Below, piece by piece: positions 1 to 11,216 of a stretch of DNA of 64,000 nucleotides. The stretch's first letter is position 1. Every line of letters starts with the position of its first letter. Under the pieces are notes generated by a model, which worked only from the letters and a program-made list of their open reading frames with translations, was not told where the DNA came from and made no database searches. Source of the DNA: Craterostigma plantagineum (lineage: Eukaryota; Streptophyta; Magnoliopsida; Lamiales; Linderniaceae). A program made the position numbers and the translations under genes. The stretch covers positions 17,812,001-17,876,000 of the forward strand of contig JAPQWV010000018.1 of the NCBI GenBank assembly GCA_027422505.1. The letters run 5' to 3'.

Positions 1-189
1 GCCACGGTGATGAAACAGCTTGAGATTTCGCAGCTGCTAGAAGACATGCGGGAATCCAAATTTCATGTAAGTAGTTTTATATCAACAACAAACCACGGCT
101 GAGGTTAATTTTTTTCTTTTGGCCAATCGTAATTCGATATCAATGGCATCGATTTTTTCCTCTTACAGCGACGGAGGTTGTTCTGCTAA
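1..189 (+). CDS. 3' end of an unrecognised gene (partial, two exons)
   Basis: Frame 1 is the only open plus-strand frame at the window start. It reads 22 codons to position 66, where a consensus GTAAGT donor follows. A pyrimidine-rich stretch ending in TTACAG at 161-168 is a good acceptor. Joining 1-66 to 169-189 keeps the frame and ends in TAA at 187-189, giving a basic C-terminus (three Arg, then LFC). If unspliced, the frame would instead stop near 103. An AATAAA-like motif near 291 could be its poly(A) signal. The visible peptide has a Leu/Glu-rich, probably helical stretch (QLEISQLLEDM), too short for a family call. The rest of the gene lies left of the window. Confidence 0.35.
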
Positions 190-575
190 CTAAAAGCAAG
201 AGGAGTTGTTTATCTTAGATGCTGTGCTGCAAGATATGTGTGTTATGCTATGCTGCATGGTTTTCCGCTTACACTGAGATAGAACGAGGCAATAAAAAGA
301 GTTCTGTGTAATTGTAAATGCCGATGAATCTTGAAATTTTGCTTTATTTTACTATAAGACGTGCAACGAGCCCGATAAATTATTTTATATAAAAAAAAAG
401 GATGATGTTTTTTCTGTATTTGAATGAAAAAATTGGGGTGGACATGGCGTACGATGATTATAAGGAACAACATCATTACGGTGGGAAATGGTGTTGACAT
501 TAAATAAGTTTAATGATTGGTTAATAATAATTGTCACAGAAACAAAAAGTTTGGAACCGTATATTTCGGGGAGTT
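190..575. other. intergenic: probable 3' UTR of left gene, then AT-rich spacer
   Basis: No convincing coding region. It contains a possible poly(A) signal near 291. A short A-run near 542-549 reads as a T-run on the minus strand, about 26-30 nt past the tRNA, and could serve as its Pol III terminator. Short ORFs here have no recognisable domains. Confidence 0.5.
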
Positions 576-661
576 TGAACCCGACGTGAATCGAACACGC
601 AACCTTCAACACGCAACCTTCTGATCTGGAGTCAGACGCGCTACCATTGCGCCACGGATCC
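576..661 (-). tRNA. tRNA-Trp (CCA anticodon) with a 14-bp internal tandem duplication
   Basis: The minus strand starts GGATCCGTGGCGCAATGG and ends GGGTTCA, as plant nuclear tRNA-Trp does; the CCA anticodon complements 627-629. The length is 86 nt instead of 72. The extra 14 nt is an exact tandem copy of GAAGGTTGCGTGTT (plus-strand units 594-607 and 608-621) between the anticodon stem and the T-arm. A complete T-stem/loop with the B-box GTTCGATTC remains, as does the A-box, so the visible effect is a variable region about 14 nt longer than in class I tRNAs. Upstream on the minus strand are CAA-type motifs typical of plant tRNA genes. It may be a tRNA pseudogene or a transcribed variant; sequence alone cannot decide. 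Confidence 0.85.
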
Positions 662-949
662 CATTGGTGATTGATCTCAAATTTTAGGCATTATACAGTA
701 TTTTATAAATTATAATCATAAGAAAATGAATTGGAGTTTTGACGATGCTCTAACAACATCTTCATAGACGAATAGAATGCACTTGATTTTGGACATCTAT
801 TAAAAAGTATGAAAGACTCGATGAAGAAAGACAGAGACAAGCATGCTGCAAGAACTAAGTTTCTGAATGTACAATCAAGAAACAAAAAACATCATCATCA
901 TCAAGCCCGTCGACAAGAAAAGGAAAGACCGACTGATATTTTTTCTGAG
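662..949. other. spacer and probable 3' UTR of the WIP-like gene
   Basis: AT-rich sequence between the tRNA and the stop codon at 950-952. It holds only short spurious ORFs and probably includes the minus-strand 3' UTR of the neighbouring gene. Confidence 0.4.
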
Positions 950-2650
950 CTAAGTGGGCACAAAATCCTCATAGCTTCGTGATTTCAATATGAAAATGAC
1001 GACGACGAAAGCTAATAGCACCATCTGTAGGAAAAAGTACATAGCGTTTCTGCAGATTTTCCTATGTAGCTTTGAAGGTTCTTCGCGAACCTTTTCAAAC
1101 TCCTCAGCCTCGTTTCTACTAAGCACTGCTGCCTTGTTTCTGCTATCTGTGAGCTTTTCCATGGTTTGTGTCTCCCCAGAAGCAAGAGCATACTCCCGCA
1201 AGTCCCTAACCACGCTCGATATTGTCAAGTAATCCACTTCGGCCTCGATTTTGTTCTTGAAGAGTAGTTCGACTTCGTTTTCCACTTCTTGGTTCTCAGA
1301 AAATGCCTTGGAGCTTTGTAGATTTTGTTCGTCAGCTGCAGCTTCTCTATGAATGTCCGAAATGGAATCTTCGAGGTGTTTCCTGATTTCGCGAGACTTT
1401 AGCAACTCTGCAAACATATGTTTGATCTATCAGGGAAGAGTATTTTGAGGAAAGGAAAGAAGTAACATCATGACACCCTAATAGGATTAAAGTGTGGAAA
1501 GATCATAGGATGCAACTTATGATTTAGTTCAAATCCTGACCTCACAACAAGGGACTCAAAAAAACTTCCTCATTTATTAATCAAGAAAGACAGACTAGAG
1601 AGTACCTACAGAAAATAGAAGCAAAATCCTGCGGGTGAAGGGAAGGAATGTCAACCAACCTTTTTCTAGCAATTCGTGTGCATATTGGAGCGACTCTGTA
1701 GCTTCAACTACAGGATCCCCAGAGAGATCGTCAGCCTCCTTTCCATCTACTTTAACTTCTGTAGATGAATCAGCAACAGTATGAGGAGATATGTTTTCAG
1801 ATCCTTCTCCACTATTCCTTTCTTTATCGTTTTCTCCATCACAACCAAACTGATTCTCACCTCCCATTCCATTATTCACAGAAGATTCTTCAGGCATAGA
1901 CACAAAGTTAGAGCTGCAAGAATCAGATTCCAAGCTCGAAACAGACGTTTCCTTCAAAATCTCCATCGATCTTTCTTTAGGTTTCTTAATCTCCTCGGCC
2001 CGAACTTTCCCTTGCTGACCACGATTCCCCGAATGCGTAAAGTTCTTCCCACTTAAACTCCTCAATCTGTTCTTATCATATTTCGGTGGTTGCCCACTAG
2101 CTGCTGTAGAGGACTTGCTACTTCGATCCTCACTGTTATCTGAATCCGTTCCAGCACCAAACAATGCCTCTGTGCCCAAGTTAGGTTCCCCAGGCAAAGA
2201 AAACCCTTCCGTCTTCTTAACCATAGCATTCGTCGATGAAACAGAATTCTCACTACTTTCCTTTTCGACGTAATGCATTCGCTTACTCGGATTCACTCCT
2301 GAATTTGATCGGTCTTCCCTTATAAACTGGCTAGCATCAATATTACCACTACCACCGCTCGATTTCGCAGCATTTCTGTCGATTCTCTTCCATTTCCTCA
2401 AACCATATCCCTTCCTAGTTAAAGTAGGCGAAGGGGAAGACGGAGAATTCGAAATCCCTGGCGATGAATTTCCCACTGTATTTCCTTTGCCCTTCTCATC
2501 GTCATCGTCGTTACTGTTTCGCACGTTATAAGACCCATTATTCTGAACCACAGCTTCACCGTGCAATCCACGATCTTCCGATAGACGATCACTTCTCACC
2601 CCGCCGTTTCCAACTGATCCATTCGACACGCTCTCACTGTTCGAATCCAT
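950..2650 (-). CDS. WPP domain-interacting protein (WIP-type plant KASH protein)
   Basis: Two exons, 2650-1660 and 1407-950, join in frame (AAAAAG donor side, TTTGCAG acceptor) to give 482 aa, close to the roughly 460-510 aa I recall for Arabidopsis WIP1-3. The N-terminal two thirds are Ser/Asn/Glu-rich and disordered-looking, with the family-like basic motif KGYGLRKWKRI near residue 80. The C-terminal third is a Glu/Lys-rich coiled coil, then one hydrophobic membrane segment and the tail ending in VPT, the plant KASH signature that binds SUN proteins in the perinuclear space. Family knowledge: WIPs sit in the outer nuclear envelope, bind WPP-domain proteins and anchor RanGAP. Nothing looks broken. 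Paralogue number cannot be assigned. Confidence 0.85.
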
Positions 2651-3237
2651 TAACCGCTACAACTCTACCAAAACTACAACCACAAAAATCCGATAACCCC
2701 TGAAGCTCAAATCAGAACCAATAGCATAAATTCACCATGATTTCAGCTCAAGCGATCATCAAGACAAGCCGAAACAACTTCAAAACGGAGATCAACATCT
2801 TTCCCAGATCAAACCCAAGTGCACATATGTAACATCGCCAAGATAGGAAAGAAAACAAGACATCTATGAAAAAAGGAAACGAATACAATTCGGTCACCCA
2901 CAGCGCCAATCATACCTCTAGAGCTGGGATTCCATGAATGACCAAGGATTCATCTACAATTTTGACGGGGGCCTACCCAAAGAAATGGGGGACACGATTC
3001 TGCCCAAAATAACTGTTTACTAAGACCGCGTTTGATCTATCGGATTAAAGAATTCAAGAATCTTCGTGGTTTCTGGTTAGGATCTCAAATAGAGAATTAC
3101 CTATTTGACTATTTCACCCCTCAATTGAACAGACCGGTGGATATTACGAAGGGTATTTTTGGATATACGCATCTACAAACGGAAGCAGCCAAACACACCA
3201 CACCATAGAATGCCCAAGATCGCAAACCTTATAAAAA

Positions 3238-3274
<37 letters not shown>

Positions 3275-3340
3275 ATTGAAAAACTTGCACTGTTGATGAG
3301 ATTAAAGATTTGTGGGGTCAATAGGGTACAAACAAGTATG
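2651..3340. other. WIP promoter/5' UTR side and AT-rich spacer
   Basis: Upstream region of the minus-strand WIP-like gene. No coding signal is seen. It ends in a TA dinucleotide tract and the left target-site duplication of the neighbouring LINE. Confidence 0.4.
3236..3270. repeat. (TA)n microsatellite
   Basis: An alternating TA run of about 13 units, visible directly in the sequence, in the spacer upstream of the WIP-like gene. Confidence 0.95.
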
Positions 3341-3354
3341 TGATATTTAGTGAT

Positions 3355-5698
3355 TTTTTTTTAAATTAAAAATTGTTGTTTCAAATAATACGTAACATAG
3401 AAGGTTCGCCATAGCCTGGGTCGGCGGAGAACAACCTTCGCCATCAAAACCCAACACCTTAGCTAATAGTGATCTACCTAGTTACGTTTCTCTCTTAACA
3501 AATGAAAAGTTAACCGAAAAGAAACACGGTAACAAAGAAACGCAATCATTGAGAATACAACCCGCACAAAGTGATGCTATACTTCTGTATTTGAGCTTCG
3601 AAATCACTGATCGACAGTCCCCCTCGATAATTATTTGCAACCATCCCCTCTAATATGCAACCTCCAAAGCCAATCGCGCCGCCATTGTTTCGATTGTCTC
3701 AGGCTCAAAATCTCCGTGAAAGAATTTCGACCACCACCCAACGCAACGACCCTCATAATCACGAGCAACGACGCCGACTGAAGCTCCCTTCCTCGCCTTG
3801 TGAATAGCACCATCAAAATTCAATTTGACAAAATCACGATTAGGCTTTGACCATTTACCAAGGTCGGACAGAAACCCGGTCCTGCTTTGATCCTCTGTTC
3901 GGTCCTCTCGAATAAGCATCGATTCACCCTTGATGAAGCTTGTTCCACAGTGAGCGCTTCGTTTCCCATCGTAAATCTGTTCCGCACATCCTAGAGCGTC
4001 CAACAATGGCTCAGAAAGAGAGCGAACTCCGCATTCGTCATATTCCCGTGCATATCCCGCAGCCATGCCTCGGCCGATGTCGTCCATCGCGAATTTAGCG
4101 TAGGGAATCGGCGATCGGACCAAAATGCTTTTGAGTTTGGACAATTTAGAAACACATGGCGGTCATCTTCGCATGCAAACCCACCACGCGTACACGAGGG
4201 GTCGGCTATACAATGGCGAGAAATGAGGTTTGCCGCCGTCGGCAACAGATTCCGATCGAGTCTCCATGCGAGCAGCTTGATTCGAGGTGGTGCGTCAGCA
4301 TTACAAATGAACTTCCACAAGGGCGGAGTTGAGGATGAGGCCGTCGTTGGAGTCCCGTGAATCATCCAAGAAGCCCAATATGCAGATTTCACGGAGAAAA
4401 TGCCATCCTTCGAGAAACCCCACACTCGTCTATCTGGAACACCCAACGAACTACGAGGACAACCAAGGATAGACTCTGCATCCATCAGTAAAAATAAAGC
4501 TCGGATCAGCGAAGTGTTCCACGTACCTGGACGAGAAGATCGAAGGTCAGAAACTCGTAATTCTTCGAAGCCTGGAATTAGCGGTGAAACAACTCTAGGC
4601 ATACATGCTCTTGGAAGCCACGGTTCTCCCGAGACCTTGACAGAACAACCATTTCCTATTTGCCATCGATACCCCTCTCATAGAACTTCGCATGCTAAGA
4701 AGATCCCACGCCAAGTGAGTGACGGTTTATGATCGAGATTTGCCTCAAGGATATCTTGATTCGAATAGTACTTAGCCCTAAAGATTCTTGAGACTAGGCT
4801 ATTGGGTCGCGTCATCAGCCGCCATGCCTGCTTGGCCAACATTGCCAAGTTAAAGTTTCGTAAATCGCGAAAACCCAACCCTCCCAGTGCCTTTGGCTCG
4901 CAAAGTCTGTCACATCGAATCCAATGGATCTTAAGCTTGTCAGAAGCTGACTACCAGAATCTCACTATGAGTCTTTGAACTTCATGAGTAACAGAGCGTG
5001 GGAGAGCAAAGCAACTCATAGCATGTGTCAGGATTGCTTGAAGAACCGCCTTGATAAGGACCTCCCTACTTGCCTGTGAAAGCATCTTTTCGGACTATCA
5101 TTTTACTCCCTTCCAAATTCTATCACGTATGAATGCAAAAATCTCTTTCCGGCTGCGGCTCACCACTGATGGCAAACCCAGATACATGTCGTGTTTATTA
5201 TTGGCTTGGATACCTATGGTGTTGCAGCACATCTCTCTAACCTTGCTTCGAATGGTGAGAAGGCCAAAGATGATTTATCGAGGTTGATAATTTGGCCGAT
5301 GCCTTTTCATATTCAGTTAGGATGCGCTTGATCGTAGTCATATCCTCTACAGTCAATCTCGTAAAAATCAAGGTGTTGTCAGCAAATAAAAGATGGGAGA
5401 TCCTTGGTGCACCATGACACACTGAAACCCCTGCGAGTTCGCCGTTTCTTTCTACTTCTTGTAACAGACTAGAAAAAGCCTCGGCACAAAAAATGAACAA
5501 ATATGGTGATAATGGGTCACCCTGACGTAACCCCCGTTGAGGGGTGCATCAGCCAAAACAACTCCCATTAAGAAGAAATGAATAGTTAACTTCAGTTACA
5601 CATCGAAGAACTAATGAAATAAATCTTTCGTGGAAACCCAACTTACAGAGCACTGTTTTCAGAAAGACCACTCGATCCGCTCGTACGCCATACTCATA
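3355..5698 (-). mobile_element. 5'-truncated L1-type LINE (degenerate)
   Basis: On the minus strand, translations in shifting frames give, in order: the reverse-transcriptase core (Ala-Tyr-Glu-Arg-Ile-Glu-Trp near 5690, then an FADN box where FADD is usual near 5375), the region after RT (GLGGFGFRDLRNFNLAMLAK-like near 4860), a zf-RVT segment near 4200-4400, and an RNase H-like domain (KLNFDGA near 3800). Frameshifts and stops make it non-functional. The same 14 bp, TGATATTTAGTGAT, flanks both sides at 3341-3354 and 5699-5712. A T-run just inside the left copy is the poly(A) tail of a minus-strand element. The 5' end lies inside RT, typical 5' truncation during target-primed insertion. Confidence 0.9.
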
Positions 5699-5712
5699 TG
5701 ATATTTAGTGAT

Positions 5713-6246
5713 CTTAATTCTTATATTATGTAACATGGCCTTTTTAGCTTCGTATTAAACTTATATCGATGAGGAAAAAAACCATTTGGGCTATAACCCA
5801 TATGTGGTCTAGGCCCACAAAGGCCTACGCTCATTAACTACGCTCTAAATGCATTTATTTATTTTTCAATAAAGCAAGTATAGTGTCAAGATGTAGTAGC
5901 ATAGCATTTCAATCATTTTCTTGATTATTTCAGGCCTACTATAGTAGGAGATTTATAACAATTCAATTCAATCGTTGCGTCTATCTAATTATCGACTATG
6001 TTTGTAAAAGCCAATTACGAGGTCATTATCATGACTGCATAATGGTTTATTAATTATTGTTTTCCTTGAATTAAATGAATCAAGAAATTGTTCTGTTGAT
6101 TCTTTATTGAAGAAACTCTGGTAACTACGGCTAGGCTTATAGATTGAAGAATGAGAAGGTTGCCATCACATGACAGCTCATGTCACTATCATTTCAAAAA
6201 TATCCAAAGTTCATTAATAAAATAAATGTATAAAGATTAAAAATTA

Positions 6247-6277
<31 letters not shown>

Positions 6278-8237
6278 CTAGATAAAGTTCATCGAATTCC
6301 ATCATTTAGAAAAGTGAGCTGTACAAGGTCTTCGAGCCACATGCACCCCAGGTTGACCGTACAGAAATTGCATCCCCCAAAGAATAAAATATTTATGTTA
6401 TATATAAAAAATTACAGAATATATTAATGACGAAGCTGATATTTAAGTTTTTAAATGACGTTTTGGAGGGCAATTTAAATAGTTGAGGTAATAATATTTA
6501 TGTACCTATATGTTAGCTTGTAAGAACGAGTCTCATCAGCCTATTTGAAATTTGAATTCTATACAATACGGTTGCGTTCACTTTCAATGCTTAGGATAAA
6601 TTATCTTTGGATTATTAATCCCGACCGCTATCGAATTCACGTGTTTACTTTCAAAGATATGGATTTAGCTATTTGTAAAATTCCTAAAGTACCCTTTATT
6701 TCATCAATACCTAATTTACAAAAAAAGGACTTATTTTATGAATTTAAAAATATAAGATATGCATATCAATTTGATCGACATGAAATAATGAATAAATTAG
6801 TGTTGTCTATTTATTTTTATCAAATTAATTAAATAAGATAATGATGATTTTATAATTTGGTGGATTAGAGATATTTTAGTCATTGGATTAATAATCCATG
6901 CCCAACCCTCCGTATACCTTAAGCCGGGCTTGTAGTATTATAGTACCGGGCCGATCATTTATTGCGGTCTTTAGTCACTGAATTTTCTTTAAACTGAACG
7001 GTATTAGATTGGATAAGTTACTATTATCCGCCTTATCCTGCAAACTAAACGCTGCCTACGTAATATAAACATGTAATTTTCCGATTGCATAGGACTTTTC
7101 AATTCATTCAAAACTTCACTCTTTATATTTGTTTTTTTTCAATGCGAAGCCAATTATTAAGAGAGGAGGTCACGGTATCAGTTGGACTGGTCTTGGTCCA
7201 ATTTCCAGAGCAAAATAGTCACAAATATGTCAGATATTATTTCAGTTTGCAAAGATTATTGCAAAATGTAAAAAATATGCAATTTTCACTTGCCACATTA
7301 TTACAATATTTATAAAAACGTTTAAAAACCTCTTATACGACTATTGCCAAAAACAAATGCCAACAAGGTATGTCCATGTTCCTTGCTCCACCACTCCAAT
7401 CAAATGTATTCTTTATTATTATTTTTTAAACTATCGGCAGTTAAATTGAGAAAATGATAAATACTTTTAATAACTGATCAGATTAGTGTCACATTAATCT
7501 TCCCAACGCATAAAACAAAAAGCAGAGTGTCCTAACCCCAAGACATAAACAGGTAATAACCTCAATAGAATAGATTTGCACCATTTACTACACTCTGCAG
7601 CTCCTTTTAATAACAATTTTAAGCTCAATATTAAAGTTCAAAAGATCAAGAGACCCAACCAATTCTTTAGATTCTCCATTCTTTACATCTCCATAATGTG
7701 AGTGTGAGTGTGAGAGAGAGAGACTGTAATAATCAATCTCCCAGGAAGTAACAAGAAAGGAGAATCCACTTCAAAAGAAAAAAAAAACCAGGTAAAAGTG
7801 GACCATACTTAGCCTAAAAGTGCTGTTCGATCAATGATGGCTTTGTCTTAATTACAGTGATGAAAACTAGGTTCAATTCCTTGTTTTTTCTTGCACTAAT
7901 TGGCTTCATTTTCTTCTTCCTTTGGACAGTAAAAAAAGCTGAGGAGAGCTTTTGACTTGTGAACTGTTAAGAGACAGAAGAAGGCCCACAAACACATGAG
8001 ATGATGATGCATTACATTGATTTACTCTGATCTCATCTCAATCCTTCTTTTTACAAGTCCTTGTTTTTCTACTGTTGCATTCATATCTTCTTCCTTCTGA
8101 TCTGAGGAAGAGAAGTGAACCAGTCAAGAAACTGAATCTGACATCTTATTACACTTTCTGGGACTATTTACACTTTGGAAATAAGTCTGAGCTATTGCTT
8201 TTCAAGAAAAACGCCCAAGTCTTTGATTATCAAGAAA
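5713..8237. other. AT-rich intergenic region and 5' region of the TNP gene
   Basis: No gene is supported. It includes a TA microsatellite near 6248-6275, a possible MITE at 6570-7056 and, towards 8237, the probable promoter and 5' UTR of the plus-strand gene starting at 8238. A GT donor-like site at 7791 (CAG|GTAAAA) and an AG near 7929 could bound a 5' UTR intron, which is only a suggestion. Confidence 0.4.
6570..7056. mobile_element. possible small TIR element (MITE-like)
   Basis: The left end (GGTTGCGTTCACTTTC) and the reverse complement of the right end (GGCAGCGTTTAGTTTGC) are similar, and both continue into GGATAA-type motifs. The trinucleotide TAC flanks both ends (6567-6569 and 7057-7059). 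It has no transposase. The 95-codon ORF inside (6545-6832) resembles nothing I recognise and is very AT-rich. The short TSD and imperfect TIRs leave the call tentative. Confidence 0.35.
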
Positions 8238-11216
8238 ATGGACTTTGAAGTAGGAAAAGAAATCTCAGCCGTTGATTCCACAAAGTCCCTTACCATCAAG
8301 AAGGAGCAAGTTCTTGCGAACATTGTAACCTCGGCGGCTACAAAGACTTCAATCGCCGATTCTCTATCATCGTCTCCCTACAACTCTCCGCTGATTTCAC
8401 CTCCGTCGTCAGCATTCGTCTCGGCGCTGCAGTCGCCGTACATCTCCCCTAGAGCCAACGCCGTCGCCGCCGCCGTCGCAGGCAAACAAGACCCATGTCC
8501 CAACAACGAAGAAGACGGCAGCAGCAGCCCGACGCCGGCTACGACCCTGACCCACCCTTCGCCGCCGGTTTCTTACTGTGGGTCCCAGTCCGACGACCTT
8601 CCGAGCACTTCTTACACGCCGCCGCCGGAGAGAGACAGCGGCGACTGCTCAAAGGGTGCGAATAAGATCAAGATTGTGACTGTTTCAGGACAAGAAGCAG
8701 GGCCGAGGATATCCTTCTCTTTCCCCATTCCGAGGATTTCGTTCGCTAAAAGCTCTGCTCAATCTCCTTCTTCCAACGCTAAGCTGAGGAGCTGCGACGT
8801 TTACATAGGATTCCACGGCCAAAATCCCAACTTGGCGAGGTTCTGCAAATGGCTCAAATCGGAGCTCGAAGTTCAAGGAATCGCCTGCTTCGCCGCCGAC
8901 AGGGCAAAGTATTCGGACAGCCAAAGCCACGCGATTGCGGACAGAGTCATATGCTCAGTGAGCTTCGGCATAGTAACCGTGACGAGCAATTGGCTCTGCA
9001 GCCATACAACCTTGGAGGAAATCAGATTCTTCGCCCAGAAAAAGAATCTGATTCCTCTGTTCTTCGACACAGATGCCAACGAAGTTTCAACCCTCTTCGA
9101 TCCTTCCCACGGCGAAAACAACAAAGAATGTCGAGAAGCAGTCGATGCTCTAATGAGGTGCGCCGAGCACAAGCTCGAAGCTAACGACGGCAACTGGCGA
9201 AGCTGCATATCGAAGGCTGCTTTCGTACTGAGATCTAAGCTGGGGAGAATGAGCGTCGCCGAGAGAGAAGCCGACGTCGACCATGAAATCCCATTCCCCA
9301 GAAACAAACACTTTGTGGGCAGAGACAGAGAGATCTCAGACATCGAAGCTTCCTTCTTCGGCGCCGGAGACTACTCAGACGCTCAAGAATCCGTCTTCCC
9401 CAAAATTAAAGACGGCGGCGCTGCAGATCCATACGAGGGTTCCGCCGGCGGCGAGTACATAAACCTAGACGTCGGCAGGTGCAAAGAACCGAAGCTCGAG
9501 GCGTGGGTCGAGCCACCAATCGGCGGCAGAGCAGCTTCTTCAAAGAGGCCCAAATACAAAAAATCAAAAAGCGCCAAAACCCTAGCAAGCATCAGCAGCA
9601 TAGTGTGCATAAACGGACCGCCGGGCGTCGGCAAAACAGAGCTAGCCCTGGAATTCGCCCACCGTTACTCACAGAGGTACAAATTGGTCTTATGGGTCGG
9701 CGGCGAAGCTCGCTATTTCAGACAGAACATACTCAACCTGTCCATAAACCTAGGACTCGACGTCGGCGCCGACGAAGAGACAGAAAGGGGACGAATAAGG
9801 CCCTTCGAAGATCAAGAAACCGAAGCTTTTCGACGCGTGAAAAGGGAAATCTTCAGAGAAACGCCGTACCTGCTAATCATAGACGGCCTCGAGGCCGAGA
9901 AAGACTGGTGGGAAGGCAAGGACCTGCACGATTTGATCCCGAGGAACACGGGCGGGACCCACGTAATAATCACGACGAGGCTCGAAAAGGTCATGAGCTA
10001 CGACGCCGTTCGCCTCCCCGCTCTTCCTTCGAACGAAGCAATGGCTCTCATGATCAAAGGAAGAAGGCGTTCTCCTTCGGAGCTCGAAATCCTCGCAAAA
10101 TTCAACGAGAAACTGAAAGGATCGACCTTCGGCATACGGCTCGTGGGCTGCTTGCTCGCCGAGCTGTCCATCGAGCCGTCGGCCCTAATCGAGGAGGTTA
10201 GCCAAGTCCAACCCGAAGAAACGGGCCGGCCCGCGGGCCTGAGCCCGTTCCTGACGAAGGTGCTGACTTTCTGCGCCGTCGTGCTACAGCAGAAGAAGAA
10301 CGCTCTAGCCTGGAAGTCGCTCCAAGCCGGCGGGTGGCTCGCGCCGTCGCCCGTCTCGGCCGATTTTCTAGCCGAGGCGGCTAGAAACGTGCCCGCGGCT
10401 CGAACCTCCCTCGGCTCGAGATGGTCCAAGTGTCTGAAGCTCGTCGGCTTGGCCCGAAGCTTCGACGAGGAAGAGTCAGCCCTTCTGTTGGTCAGGCTCG
10501 GCCTAGCCCGGCGAGTCAATAGCAGCAACAACAATAAGCAATCGCCGACGCTCATTCAGTTCCACCCGTTAACCCAAACGTTCTCGAAATGGAAGTACGG
10601 AGACGGCGGCTCGGCGGCTGTTCGAGCCGCTGTTAGGACGCACTCGAGCCCCTCGGCCGACACGGACAGACATCTGTGGGCCGCGGCCTTCCTCGTGTTC
10701 GGGTTCAAGTCCGAGGCGCCAGCGGTGCGGCTCACGGCAGCCGAGGCAGTGCTCTTCGTGAAACGGACGGCTGTGCCTTTGGCCGTTAGGGCGTTTACGT
10801 CATTTTCGAGGTGCGGGTCGGCGTTGGAGCTGCTCAAGGTGTGCACGGAGGTGCTCGAGGAGGCAGAGAAGTCATTCGTTTCGCAGGTGGAGGGCGGCGG
10901 CGGCGGGCTGGGGTCGTTGTGCTGGGAGAGGGTGGCGGTGGTCCGGTGCTCCGGCGGCGGCGCCGGCGCCGGAGGTGGCGGCGGCGGAGGGAGGAGGGTG
11001 GATGAGTGTGTGTGGGAGGAGGTGACTTTGGCGAAGGCGACGTTGTTAGAGACGAGGGCGAGGCTGATGATGAGGGGAGGGATGTTTGATTTGGGGGAAG
11101 AGCTGTGTAGGACTTGCGTTAGTATTAGGACGGTGGTGTTGGGGCATTGCCATGCTCAGACGCTGGCGGCGCAGGAGACGCTGGCCAAGATAGTGAGGAT
11201 GAGGAGTAAGATATGA
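8238..11216 (+). CDS. TIR-NB-ARC-TPR protein (TNP / XTNX clade)
   Basis: A single-exon 992-aa protein. The first in-frame ATG is at 8238; upstream in-frame codons back to 8175 contain no ATG. Order of parts: a disordered Ser/Pro-rich N-terminus (1-180); a TIR-like domain from about 184 (CDVYIGFHG) to 300, with LEEI at 259-262 and E261 in the place of the NADase glutamate; an NB-ARC with P-loop GPPGVGKT at 460-467, kinase-2 LLIIDGLE at 545-552 and an IITTR motif; then an Ala-rich alpha-helical C-terminus resembling TPRs, with no LRRs. A Gly-rich insert lies near residues 890-920. This architecture matches the conserved TNP/XTNX family (Arabidopsis At4g23440/At5g56220 type), distinct from classical TNL resistance proteins. 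The high GC relative to its flanks is notable. The role in cell death or immunity is inferred from the family. Confidence 0.88.
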   Translation: MDFEVGKEISAVDSTKSLTIKKEQVLANIVTSAATKTSIADSLSSSPYNSPLISPPSSAFVSALQSPYISPRANAVAAAVAGKQDPCPNNEEDGSSSPTPATTLTHPSPPVSYCGSQSDDLPSTSYTPPPERDSGDCSKGANKIKIVTVSGQEAGPRISFSFPIPRISFAKSSAQSPSSNAKLRSCDVYIGFHGQNPNLARFCKWLKSELEVQGIACFAADRAKYSDSQSHAIADRVICSVSFGIVTVTSNWLCSHTTLEEIRFFAQKKNLIPLFFDTDANEVSTLFDPSHGENNKECREAVDALMRCAEHKLEANDGNWRSCISKAAFVLRSKLGRMSVAEREADVDHEIPFPRNKHFVGRDREISDIEASFFGAGDYSDAQESVFPKIKDGGAADPYEGSAGGEYINLDVGRCKEPKLEAWVEPPIGGRAASSKRPKYKKSKSAKTLASISSIVCINGPPGVGKTELALEFAHRYSQRYKLVLWVGGEARYFRQNILNLSINLGLDVGADEETERGRIRPFEDQETEAFRRVKREIFRETPYLLIIDGLEAEKDWWEGKDLHDLIPRNTGGTHVIITTRLEKVMSYDAVRLPALPSNEAMALMIKGRRRSPSELEILAKFNEKLKGSTFGIRLVGCLLAELSIEPSALIEEVSQVQPEETGRPAGLSPFLTKVLTFCAVVLQQKKNALAWKSLQAGGWLAPSPVSADFLAEAARNVPAARTSLGSRWSKCLKLVGLARSFDEEESALLLVRLGLARRVNSSNNNKQSPTLIQFHPLTQTFSKWKYGDGGSAAVRAAVRTHSSPSADTDRHLWAAAFLVFGFKSEAPAVRLTAAEAVLFVKRTAVPLAVRAFTSFSRCGSALELLKVCTEVLEEAEKSFVSQVEGGGGGLGSLCWERVAVVRCSGGGAGAGGGGGGGRRVDECVWEEVTLAKATLLETRARLMMRGGMFDLGEELCRTCVSIRTVVLGHCHAQTLAAQETLAKIVRMRSKI

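Noticed and set aside
3020..3200. Possible second MITE resembling the one at 6570-7056
   Set aside because: Only vague end similarity (GCGTTTG and GGATTA motifs) and no target duplication.
6545..6832. 95-codon ORF as a gene
   Set aside because: Very AT-rich, no recognised domain, no splice or promoter context, overlaps a possible MITE.
9479..10201. 240-codon ORF in another frame and other ORFs opposite the TNP gene
   Set aside because: They are shadows in GC-rich coding sequence; the domain-bearing frame explains the region.
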